Shown: in pieces, positions 1 through 5,883 of the stretch
Position numbering within the stretch: the first letter of the stretch is position 1
Layout: the number at the start of each line of letters is the position of its first letter
Assembly (NCBI GenBank): GCA_016762995.1
Contig: JAESUT010000091.1
Coordinates: forward strand, 4,429-10,311
Length of the DNA stretch: 5,883 nt
Source: Gammaproteobacteria bacterium
Lineage (GTDB): Bacteria; Pseudomonadota; Gammaproteobacteria; Pseudomonadales; Pseudohongiellaceae
Direction of reading: 5' to 3'
Position numbers and translations under genes: made by a program
The notes under the pieces: generated by a model
Databases searched by the model: none
The model's input: the letters and a program-made list of their open reading frames with translations, nothing else
Told to the model about the DNA's origin: nothing

Positions 1-1658
1 TCTACGCCCTTGCCATACTCGCCGTAGGCCATAACGATGATAACTAGAGTGGCAATGCTAGTAAAAAATACAATTATGGGAGAGCGTACGGCGAAGGTAA
101 GAATTCGCGCGTAAATGGCGGTAATGCCGCCCGCCTTAAGCGGGTCGCTATCTTCGGGGTCTTGATGGGAGGCTTGATCAGCCGCGCTAGACTTTCCAAT
201 TAATGCGCCAATAGTTGGAGCGAACAGTAATGCGTAGAGTAGCGAGCCAAACAGCACTGCAAACACGGTGATTGGCAGGTAGCTCATAAATTGCCCAGCG
301 ACGCCAGGCCAGAACATGATTGGTAGGAATGCTGCTAAGGTCGTAGCGGTGGACGCTAGAATTGGCCAATACATTCGATCTACGGCGGCTCGATAGGCAT
401 CACGTGCATTCAGGCCCTCGGCCATTTTGCGGTCCGCATATTCGACCATCACTATCGCGCCGTCGATGAGCATGCCGAGGCCAAGTAGTAGGCCGAACAT
501 CACCATGAAGTTGTAAGTAAAGCCCAGCAGTCGAATAACGATGAAGGCGAAGAAGAATGAGAAGGGAACCGCAAGAGTGACCAGCAGGCCAGAACGTACC
601 CCAATAGAGGCGATGACCACAATCAGCACCAGAACCATGGCTGTCGCCATGTTTCCCTGAAGGCCCATATTCTGCTCAATAACCAGCGGTGCCGTGTTGT
701 TAATATAGGACAGAGTAACCGCTGGCGGCAAGCTTGGTCTTAATTCTTGAACTACAATATCTACTTGCTCCATAGCCTCGGTTACGCTGGTGCCTTTACG
801 TTTCATTACATTGAGCGAGATCGAGGCGGTGCCATTCGCATAGGAATAGCGTGTAGCATCTTTAAAAGTACGTCGTACATCTGCGATATCTGAAACTGTC
901 ACTACGCCGTCGGCATTCGACGCGAGCGGCAGGTTGAATAAATCCTCGGCACTTTCGATAAGCCCAGGAACTTTAATCGAAAAACTTCCCTGTCCCGTAT
1001 CAACCTGGCCCGCCGGAATCAATCGGTTGTTGTTCATCACTGTTTGTATTATTGAGGCGTTGGAGATTCCGTAGGTCTCGAGTTTTGCGGGGTCAATTAC
1101 GACCTCCAACAGTTGCTCTCTATCACCAACCATTTCGGCTTCAAGAATGGTGGGAAGAATCTCAATTTCTCGCTGTAGTTCTTCGGCGACTTGCAACAAT
1201 ACGCGTTCCGGTACACCAATGCCGCCAACTGCGATCTGAACTACTGGCAAGGTAGCCGCTGAGACTTCTTGAATCAGTGGTTCTTCGGTGTCTTGTGGAA
1301 ATCGTGCCTGCGCTCTGTTTATTGCCTCGCGCACTTCGCTAAGAGCATATTGAGACTCGAAGTCGATATCAAATTCGATAACGATAGTTGCCGCGTTCTC
1401 GCTGGAGAAGGAGGTAATCTCTGTAATTCCATCGATTGTCTTCAATTCCAATTCGGCAGGTTTCGCCAGTAAGCGCTCAGCATCTTCGGGCGATATGCCC
1501 TGATGTATAATCGTCGTGATAACGATAGGTACTTCGACATCGGGGTTTAGCTCGGCGGGAATTGCAAGATAGGAAACGAATCCTGTAATCATAATGGCGA
1601 CGAACAAGCTTAGCGTGGTTCGTGATCGCGCTATGGCGGCGTCAATATAGTTCTTCAT
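1..1658 (-). CDS. RND efflux permease, N-terminal half (partial)
   Basis: This is the inner-membrane, proton-driven pump subunit of a tripartite efflux system. I translated 552 residues from ATG at 1658; the frame stays open to base 1, so about half of a usual 1000-1050 residue RND protein is present. Domains seen: TM1 about residues 12-31; periplasmic porter region about 32-336, with the family-like stretch GISPEDAERLLAKPAE (54-69); then TM2 to TM6 between about 337 and 486; a cytoplasmic linker; and TM7 starting near 525. The TM4 relay motif is GMLIDGAIVMVE (395-406): it keeps the first AcrB-type aspartate (D399) but has glycine (G400) where AcrB has the second. The start is 39 bases after the adaptor gene stop, so they share an operon; the ribosome site (GAAGAG) is weak. 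It probably exports drugs, lipids or other hydrophobic compounds. The second porter half that would help judge substrate lies outside the window, so a metal pump is not formally excluded. Confidence 0.93.
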   Translation of the reverse strand, partial: MKNYIDAAIARSRTTLSLFVAIMITGFVSYLAIPAELNPDVEVPIVITTIIHQGISPEDAERLLAKPAELELKTIDGITEITSFSSENAATIVIEFDIDFESQYALSEVREAINRAQARFPQDTEEPLIQEVSAATLPVVQIAVGGIGVPERVLLQVAEELQREIEILPTILEAEMVGDREQLLEVVIDPAKLETYGISNASIIQTVMNNNRLIPAGQVDTGQGSFSIKVPGLIESAEDLFNLPLASNADGVVTVSDIADVRRTFKDATRYSYANGTASISLNVMKRKGTSVTEAMEQVDIVVQELRPSLPPAVTLSYINNTAPLVIEQNMGLQGNMATAMVLVLIVVIASIGVRSGLLVTLAVPFSFFFAFIVIRLLGFTYNFMVMFGLLLGLGMLIDGAIVMVEYADRKMAEGLNARDAYRAAVDRMYWPILASTATTLAAFLPIMFWPGVAGQFMSYLPITVFAVLFGSLLYALLFAPTIGALIGKSSAADQASHQDPEDSDPLKAGGITAIYARILTFAVRSPIIVFFTSIATLVIIVMAYGEYGKGV

Positions 1659-1697
1659 GAAGTGAGTTCTCTTCAATACTGCAAATTATTGGTAGGA

Positions 1698-2810
1698 CTA
1701 GCGAGACCAGTCGAAATTGCTTTGAACTTGCTGTCCAGGAAAGACAACTTCCTGGCCCAGAGTAATAAGATTGACAGTGCCGTTTAGGCCAGTAACCCAA
1801 ATGCCTGGGTTCATCGTACTGGTGTTGTCTCCGACGATTTCTACGTTGTTAAACTCCACCGTGTTATTAGCGCCGATAGTCTTAACTCCGATCAATCCAC
1901 TGTCGTCCAGCGTGAGGGCGGAGGAGGGAATCAGGTGTGCTTGGATATCTGCAGAGTCCACCATGATTTCGGCGGTAATACCTTGGCGAATATCCTCGAA
2001 AGAGGAGTCTACTTCTACTTCAATTCGATAACTTCTGGAGACATTCTCGGCGGCGCGAGAAAGGTAATTCACGGTGCCAGTTATGTGTTGTCCAGTGAGT
2101 AGTTCGGCGGTAACTCGGGCGCCAATACTCAAGCTGCCAATATCTTGCTCTGGAACTAAGCCAACTAATAACATCGGGCTATCGTCTAGTACAGAGGCGC
2201 AAACTGTTCCTGCATTTAATAGATCGCCTAATTCGACGCTACGGGTTTCCACGATCCCATCAAAGGGTGCAACGATCTTGGTTCTTTTTAGCGCCAATTC
2301 TGCACGGGCAACTCCCGCCTTAGAAGACTCCAGCGCTGCCTTGAGTTGAGCTACGATCACATCAGATTGCAGCCCTCTGTCTTGCAGGTCTTGGGACGCG
2401 GTATATTCAAACTCCGCCTGTTCTAGTCGGCTTTTGGCTTCTAGCAGGTTTGAGTCACGGTCATCTACTGCTATCTCGCAGAGAAGATCGCCTTCGCTAA
2501 CCCTTGCTCCGCGCATTACAGGTTCGCTCACAATTCGGCCCGCCTGTTCTGCTCGTACCTCAACGTGACGAAATGCTTGTGTGCGTCCGCGTACACGAAT
2601 TTTCTTGCCGTAAGTCTGCTGATCAATTCTAGCCGCACGTACAATGAAATCGCCAGGGTTCTCTCCTAGCGACACACCCTCAGGCACAGCCATGATAGTA
2701 CTAGTAGTAGACGTAGCGCTCTCATCTGGCTCTTCAGCGCTCTGTGGAATGACCATCCATAACACCACGGTAATCAATATTCCTGCTGATACGACATGTT
2801 GATTCTTCAC
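1698..2810 (-). CDS. RND efflux periplasmic adaptor (membrane fusion protein)
   Basis: This is the HlyD/AcrA-type adaptor linking the inner-membrane pump to an outer-membrane channel. I prefer GTG at 2810 (370 residues): GGAG at 2817-2820 sits six bases before it, whereas the TTG five codons upstream (2825) has no ribosome site. Numbering from the GTG, domains are: an N-terminal membrane anchor about 6-21 (VVSAGILITVVLWMVI) with no lipobox cysteine; first lipoyl half about 81-115 (VEVRAEQAGRIVSE); a short alpha-helical hairpin about 119-176, rich in Leu, Ala and Glu; second lipoyl half about 179-201 (IVAPFDGIVETRSVELGD); beta-barrel about 210-285; and a membrane-proximal domain to the end. 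Length is typical. There are no Met- or His-rich metal-binding stretches, which argues against a CusB-type metal adaptor. It is the first gene of the operon and is probably controlled by the inverted repeats at 2839-2863. The partner channel is not in the window. Confidence 0.93.
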   Translation of the reverse strand: MKNQHVVSAGILITVVLWMVIPQSAEEPDESATSTTSTIMAVPEGVSLGENPGDFIVRAARIDQQTYGKKIRVRGRTQAFRHVEVRAEQAGRIVSEPVMRGARVSEGDLLCEIAVDDRDSNLLEAKSRLEQAEFEYTASQDLQDRGLQSDVIVAQLKAALESSKAGVARAELALKRTKIVAPFDGIVETRSVELGDLLNAGTVCASVLDDSPMLLVGLVPEQDIGSLSIGARVTAELLTGQHITGTVNYLSRAAENVSRSYRIEVEVDSSFEDIRQGITAEIMVDSADIQAHLIPSSALTLDDSGLIGVKTIGANNTVEFNNVEIVGDNTSTMNPGIWVTGLNGTVNLITLGQEVVFPGQQVQSNFDWSR

Positions 2811-2838
2811 TACAATCTCCGGCAAGTAATATCTATGG

Positions 2839-2863
2839 GTTCAATCGATTGAACTTTTCAATC
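2839..2863 (-). promoter_or_regulatory. Operator-like triple half-site with 16-bp palindrome
   Basis: The sequence GTTCAATCGATTGAAC (2839-2854) is a perfect 16-bp palindrome. Its right arm GATTGAA (2847-2853) is also the left arm of a second inverted repeat, GATTGAA-CTT-TTCAATC (2847-2863). The half-sites therefore run TTCAATC, GATTGAA, TTCAATC in alternating orientation. The element ends 28 bases from the adaptor start codon. On the minus strand, TTGAAA (2861 down to 2856) could be a -35 with the palindrome filling the 17-base spacer, although the matching -10 (CCATAG) is poor. This layout is what a dimeric repressor operator, for example TetR or MarR family, usually looks like. The regulator itself is not in the window. 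The repeat is seen directly; the function is inferred. Confidence 0.6.
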
Positions 2864-3018
2864 TGTTCAGTCACTTTGTCGTGGCCGCAGGCGTAACTAT
2901 TGCGCCTACAAAAATGGCTCGTGGACTCGGTTTGGGGTAGATCATCCCTGTTGTTGAAAGGCTCTAACTGGTGGGACTTAAGGTGCTACATGTTTGCTTA
3001 GAGGCCCAGCATAAAAGT

Positions 3019-3033
3019 GTTACGTATTGTAAC
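3019..3033. promoter_or_regulatory. Inverted repeat GTTAC-N5-GTAAC, possible regulator site
   Basis: GTTAC (3019-3023) and GTAAC (3029-3033) are perfect 5-bp arms around a 5-base spacer, about 150 bases upstream of the dehydrogenase start. The size and symmetry fit a protein-binding site, but short repeats like this also arise by chance and I cannot link it to a known regulator. Confidence 0.25.
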
Positions 3034-3179
3034 CCTTCAAACTGCAATTGCAACGCATTTGTCCTTTAATACCGTGCGTTCAGCGCATTTTCACCACAGC
3101 TCAACTTTCGCGGGAATCGACCTAAATCTGTGTTAATTTCTACTGTGAACTGAATTCATTTTATTGAGGGCCAATTGCC

Positions 3180-3971
3180 GTGAAAGATTTAAACAATAGA
3201 GTTGCGATTATCACCGGATCCAGCAGTGGAGTAGGAGCTGCAACGGCTAAGTTATTGGCAGCTCAAGGTTGCAATGTTCTCATCAACTACAATTCTAATT
3301 CTGAGGGTGGCAATGCGGTAGCTGCCGAGTGCGAAGCATTAGGTGTTGAGTGTTTGGTTATGGGTGGCAATGTGGCAGAGGATGCTAACTGTCTCGCTAT
3401 GGCGGCGGCAGCGATTGAGAAATGGGGCCGTATCGATATCCTTGTAAACAATGCTGGCACTACCAAGTTTGTAGAGCACAGCGATCTTCACGGGTTGAAT
3501 AGTGATGACTTTCAGCATATCTATGGTGTGAATGTGATAGGCAGTTATCAAATGATTCGCGCTGTGAGCGAGCAGATGCAAAAGCAGGAAGAAGGCGGCG
3601 CGGTAGTCAATGTTGCGTCGACAGCGGCAGTTACCGGCATCGGTAGCTCGGTGGCGTATGCTGCTTCTAAGGGGGCGCTAGTGACGATGACTTTATCATT
3701 AGCGAGAGCGCTTGGGCCCAAATTGCGAATCAATGCTGTATGCCCCGGCTTTATCGAGGGCGATTGGCTGCGCGAGGGATTAGGCGATCAGAAGTATGAA
3801 GAGATCATGGCCTTTCACCGAAAAAATTCACCGCTAGGAGTTACAGCGACGCCAGAGACGGTAGCCGATGCTATTGTGTATTTCATTAGTGGGCCTCAGG
3901 TGGTAACTGGAGAGACTCTGATAGTTGACGGCGGGCGACATCTGACCATGACCCCTTTGGGGCGGAGATAG
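3180..3971 (+). CDS. Short-chain dehydrogenase/reductase (SDR, FabG-like)
   Basis: This is a classical SDR oxidoreductase of 263 residues, close to the usual 250-residue length and probably cytoplasmic with no signal peptide. Visible motifs in order: the cofactor glycine motif TGSSSGVG (12-19); NNAG (90-93); and the full catalytic tetrad N118, S147, Y160 and K164 (YAASK, 160-164). PG (189-190) follows, then the C-terminal strand TGETLIVDGG (243-252). The region after strand two, LINYNSNS (34-41), resembles FabG-like NADP(H) enzymes, but it lacks a decisive Asp or Arg, so cofactor choice is open. The GTG start at 3180 follows GAGGG by nine bases; the next methionine is residue 61, inside the fold, so no later start is possible. 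It is a single-gene unit, divergent from the efflux operon and convergent with the regulator gene. The substrate cannot be named. It is probably not the housekeeping fabG, since no fatty-acid synthesis genes are adjacent. Confidence 0.92.
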   Translation: MKDLNNRVAIITGSSSGVGAATAKLLAAQGCNVLINYNSNSEGGNAVAAECEALGVECLVMGGNVAEDANCLAMAAAAIEKWGRIDILVNNAGTTKFVEHSDLHGLNSDDFQHIYGVNVIGSYQMIRAVSEQMQKQEEGGAVVNVASTAAVTGIGSSVAYAASKGALVTMTLSLARALGPKLRINAVCPGFIEGDWLREGLGDQKYEEIMAFHRKNSPLGVTATPETVADAIVYFISGPQVVTGETLIVDGGRHLTMTPLGRR

Positions 3972-4000
3972 TTAGAGACTGTTCAGAATGCGACTCTTGG

Positions 4001-4546
4001 TTATCGAGCCACGGGTCGTTTTTGTAATTTACGTTGCAGGGTGCGGCGATGCATCTTCAGCTGTCTAGCTGTTTCGGAAATATTTCCATCGTTCTCATTC
4101 AGTATTTTCTGAATATGCTCCCACTCGAGTCTACGTACAGACATAGGCTCGAGGCATGCTGAGTCAGGGTTGGCAACTGTATCAGGTTGATCGGTACCTA
4201 GTAGCGCGGCAAGAATTTCATCCGCGTCGGCCGGCTTCGCCAAGTAGTTGTCTGCGCCTAGTTTAATAGCCTCAACCGCCGTCGTAATACTCGCATAACC
4301 GGTAAGGATAAGGATGCGAGCATTCGGATTGCTTTGTTTTAGTGGAGCAATAAGTCCCAAGGATGTATGGCCGCCAAGATTCAAATCCAATATAGCGAAG
4401 TCAAAAGGCGTGCTCTTTATGAGCATTAGGGCATCATCTTTGTTAGCAGCTTGTGACACGTCGTAGTCGCGGTGCGTAAGGGCGCGGCTCATCACTCGAG
4501 AAAAAACCTCGTCGTCTTCAACCAGTAAAATATGTTCCTTGTCCAT
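4001..4546 (-). CDS. regA: Redox response regulator, RegA/PrrA/RoxR/ActR family
   Basis: This is the DNA-binding partner of the sensor kinase encoded just upstream; in this family it controls respiration and other redox-linked genes. It has 181 residues, as expected. The receiver domain (about 4-118) shows the acidic pocket E10-D11-D12, phospho-acceptor D54 (AILDLNLGG), switch threonine T82 (LTGYASI) and K104 (AKPAD). A short linker leads to MSVRRLEWEHIQKIL (135-149) and a Fis-type helix-turn-helix, NISETARQLKMHRRTLQRKL (155-174), the hallmark of this family and almost invariant in it. ATG at 4546 is preceded by AGAGAG (about 4553-4558). The kinase stop is 33 bases upstream, so the two are co-transcribed. 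The closing QKRPVAR (175-181) resembles the gammaproteobacterial RoxR/PrrA group. The symbol is the family name; organism-specific names differ (prrA, roxR, actR). Confidence 0.95.
   Translation of the reverse strand: MDKEHILLVEDDEVFSRVMSRALTHRDYDVSQAANKDDALMLIKSTPFDFAILDLNLGGHTSLGLIAPLKQSNPNARILILTGYASITTAVEAIKLGADNYLAKPADADEILAALLGTDQPDTVANPDSACLEPMSVRRLEWEHIQKILNENDGNISETARQLKMHRRTLQRKLQKRPVAR
4005..4023 (+). terminator. Possible weak intrinsic terminator after the dehydrogenase
   Basis: CGA(g)CC (4005-4010) can pair with GGTCG (4014-4018) across a three-base loop and is followed at once by five T (4019-4023). The stem is only five pairs with one bulge, so it is weak. It lies inside the last codons of the convergent regulator gene, a layout often seen where convergent genes are tightly packed. 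Confidence 0.25.
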
Positions 4547-4579
4547 TTTTCACTCTCTACAAAAAAGTAGTGCTCGCTG

Positions 4580-5883
4580 TTACGGCGCGGGCTGGGGAAG
4601 GCGGATGATGCTGAGCGCGCCACCTTCTTTCATGTTTAGCATTTCAATAGAACCATCGAGGCGTTCGATAGCTGCATTGGCGAGAAATATACCTAGACCC
4701 ATGCTCTCTTTTCGCCTAGATATAAAGGGCTCGCCAAGTTTCTCCATAACGTCATCGGGGATTCCGGGCCCGTCATCCTTAATCGATATTTCGAACTTAG
4801 AAGGTGCGTTTTCCCGTATGTTAAAGCTCACGTCCACATGGCTGTGAGCAGCTTTGATAGCGTTCTCGATAATATTGATCACAGCATGTTTGACACTAAG
4901 GTTGGAGGTGACGACTGATTTCTTATTCTCGTCGATGTGAAAATCAATCGAAGATGTGGGATGTATATTCACAATATAATCTTGAATGTCTTCTGCAAAG
5001 CTCTCGAGCGACACTTTTTCAGCTTCTTCAGGGTTGTCCTTGTTGTAATAACGAATAAGTTGCGTCAGAGAGTTCTTGCAGCGGGTCACCTGCTGTCTTA
5101 ATAGCGATATGTCACTCTTAATATCACTAGCTTTTAGTTCTTCAGCAGTTAGCTTATCTAAATCGGTTAGCAAAACTGCCATTGTAGAGAGAGGCGTGCC
5201 TAATGCATGTGCCGTACCTGCTGATAGGGTGCCGATAGCCACTAGTTGCTCATTTCGTAGTTCGTGTTCGCGCGCTTCTGCGAGATTCAATTCGCGGACT
5301 TTTATCGCAGTGGCCATGCGAGTGATTAGCACGGAAATGAGAATCGCACTCACCAAGAAAATAACCCACATACCCACCAGGTGGAGTTGAAAGGTCATTA
5401 CCTCGTTCTCTGGTGACATAGCCATGCCCTGATCGGATGAAAGGTCCAGAAGCAAGAACGAGGTATAGATGATTATGCCGCCCACAGAAAAACTATTCAC
5501 ATAGGTTTTCGGCAAAAGCGTAGCTGCTAGCGCGAGCAATACCAGTAGGTACGAGATAAGCGGATTACTCGCCCCTCCAGTATTTAGCAGTAGTACGATC
5601 AGGAAGAGTACGTCCACCAGGATGTGACAAAACAACTCGAAGTTGCTAATAAATTTAGATACAGCAAGGCGCCGATATCCGAATAGCACGGAAAGCAGTA
5701 TCCCCGCGATCAGATAGATAATAAACATGACAGGGATTTCCAGCTCGGAAAAAGCCTGTAGGACAATTACGGCTACCGCACTGGCGGCGGTGACGAATGT
5801 TCGTAACAGCAGGAGCCGCTGTAGACCCTGTCTTCCTGGGGTCGCACCATCGGAGGAAACGGGGATGAGAAAGCTCAAGAACT
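4580..5883 (-). CDS. regB: Redox sensor histidine kinase, RegB/PrrB/RoxS/ActS family (5' end uncertain)
   Basis: This is a membrane sensor kinase that in this family responds to quinone and redox state and phosphorylates RegA. It is 432 residues if counted from the TTG at 5878, but the frame is open to the window edge, so the true start may lie outside; there is no later start with a good ribosome site. About six membrane helices fall at 24-41, 50-67, 83-99, 107-123, 131-146 and 166-185. GGASNPL (101-107) matches the family's GGxxNPF quinone motif except for the last residue. The H-box is AHALGTPLSTM (223-233) with phospho-acceptor H224; an alanine follows where RegB has glutamate. C267 (TRCKNSL) matches the redox-active cysteine of RegB. 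The ATPase domain is complete: N339 (IIENA), DDGPGI (368-373), GEPF (382-385), GLGIF (394-398). It is the first gene of the operon with the regulator. Confidence 0.93.
   Translation of the reverse strand, partial: FLSFLIPVSSDGATPGRQGLQRLLLLRTFVTAASAVAVIVLQAFSELEIPVMFIIYLIAGILLSVLFGYRRLAVSKFISNFELFCHILVDVLFLIVLLLNTGGASNPLISYLLVLLALAATLLPKTYVNSFSVGGIIIYTSFLLLDLSSDQGMAMSPENEVMTFQLHLVGMWVIFLVSAILISVLITRMATAIKVRELNLAEAREHELRNEQLVAIGTLSAGTAHALGTPLSTMAVLLTDLDKLTAEELKASDIKSDISLLRQQVTRCKNSLTQLIRYYNKDNPEEAEKVSLESFAEDIQDYIVNIHPTSSIDFHIDENKKSVVTSNLSVKHAVINIIENAIKAAHSHVDVSFNIRENAPSKFEISIKDDGPGIPDDVMEKLGEPFISRRKESMGLGIFLANAAIERLDGSIEMLNMKEGGALSIIRLPQPAP

Larger units (their letters stand above)
2811..3179. 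other. Divergent intergenic region with several inverted repeats
   Basis: This is a 369-base gap between the minus-strand efflux operon and the plus-strand dehydrogenase. I found no convincing open frame, tRNA or structured RNA in it. It must carry both divergent promoters. It holds the operator-like cluster at 2839-2863, a weaker repeat AGGCG-N9-CGCCT at 2889-2907, GTTAC-N5-GTAAC at 3019-3033, and the 10-bp palindrome TGCAATTGCA at 3043-3052. For the dehydrogenase, TTTAAT (3065-3070) is a fair -10 match but has no good -35 at normal spacing, so I do not assign that promoter. The dehydrogenase ribosome site (GAGGG) is at about 3166-3170. Confidence 0.7.

Noticed and set aside
187..369. Minus-strand 60-codon frame inside the RND gene
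   Set aside because: It is out of frame with the permease, whose translation runs unbroken from 1658 to base 1 through all expected membrane helices.
1052..1472. Two plus-strand open frames of 67 codons each
   Set aside because: They lie wholly antisense to the well-supported RND permease, have low-complexity unrecognisable products and no ribosome site; they are shadows of the real gene.
1771..2349. Plus-strand open frames of 86 and 91 codons
   Set aside because: Antisense to the adaptor gene, whose domains are clear; no independent coding evidence.
2811..3179. Possible small gene, tRNA, riboswitch or CRISPR in the divergent gap
   Set aside because: No start plus ribosome site with a sensible frame, no cloverleaf and no spaced direct repeats; the gap looks purely regulatory.
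3339..3733. Minus-strand open frames opposite the dehydrogenase
   Set aside because: Antisense to a gene with all SDR motifs; products show no family features.
3952..3962. Hairpin CCCC-TTT-GGGG near the end of the dehydrogenase
   Set aside because: Only four pairs, inside coding sequence, and followed on neither strand by a T-run, so it is not a credible terminator.
4539..5390. Plus-strand open frames opposite the sensor kinase
   Set aside because: Antisense to a complete histidine kinase; nothing recognisable.
1..5883. Mobile element or island boundary
   Set aside because: No transposase, integrase, terminal repeats or tRNA attachment site; base composition looks even across the window by eye.

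Overview
The window looks like a piece of a gammaproteobacterial chromosome with roughly balanced base composition. It is probably from an environmental or marine lineage. The main clue is the response regulator, whose Fis-type C-terminus (MHRRTLQRKLQKRPVAR, residues 165-181) resembles the gammaproteobacterial PrrA/RoxR branch more than the alphaproteobacterial RegA branch. The assignment is inference from remembered family sequences, not from a search.

Layout: five protein genes cover nearly everything. On the minus strand at the left (1-2810) are a membrane-fusion (periplasmic adaptor) protein and, 39 bases after it, the N-terminal half of an inner-membrane RND permease that runs off the window at base 1. 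Together they form the adaptor/pump pair of a tripartite efflux system. No outer-membrane channel and no regulator gene is visible. A non-coding stretch (2811-3179) separates this operon from a divergent plus-strand short-chain dehydrogenase/reductase (3180-3971). The right part (4001-5883) is a minus-strand redox two-component operon, sensor kinase first and response regulator second, of the RegB/RegA (PrrB/PrrA, RoxS/RoxR, ActS/ActR) family. It converges on the dehydrogenase with only 29 bases between the two stop codons.

How the parts may work together: the RegBA-type pair probably reads the ubiquinone/redox state through its quinone motif and a conserved cysteine, and sets respiratory gene expression. 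The efflux operon carries a striking operator-like element just upstream of its first gene: three alternating 7-base half-sites, including a perfect 16-bp palindrome. This fits control by a dimeric repressor encoded outside the window. The dehydrogenase has a complete catalytic tetrad but no sequence feature that names its substrate.

I do not see an undescribed multi-gene system here. The points most worth a second look are the triple half-site operator, an alanine in place of the usual acidic residue after the phospho-accepting histidine of the sensor kinase, and the single-aspartate TM4 motif in the RND permease.
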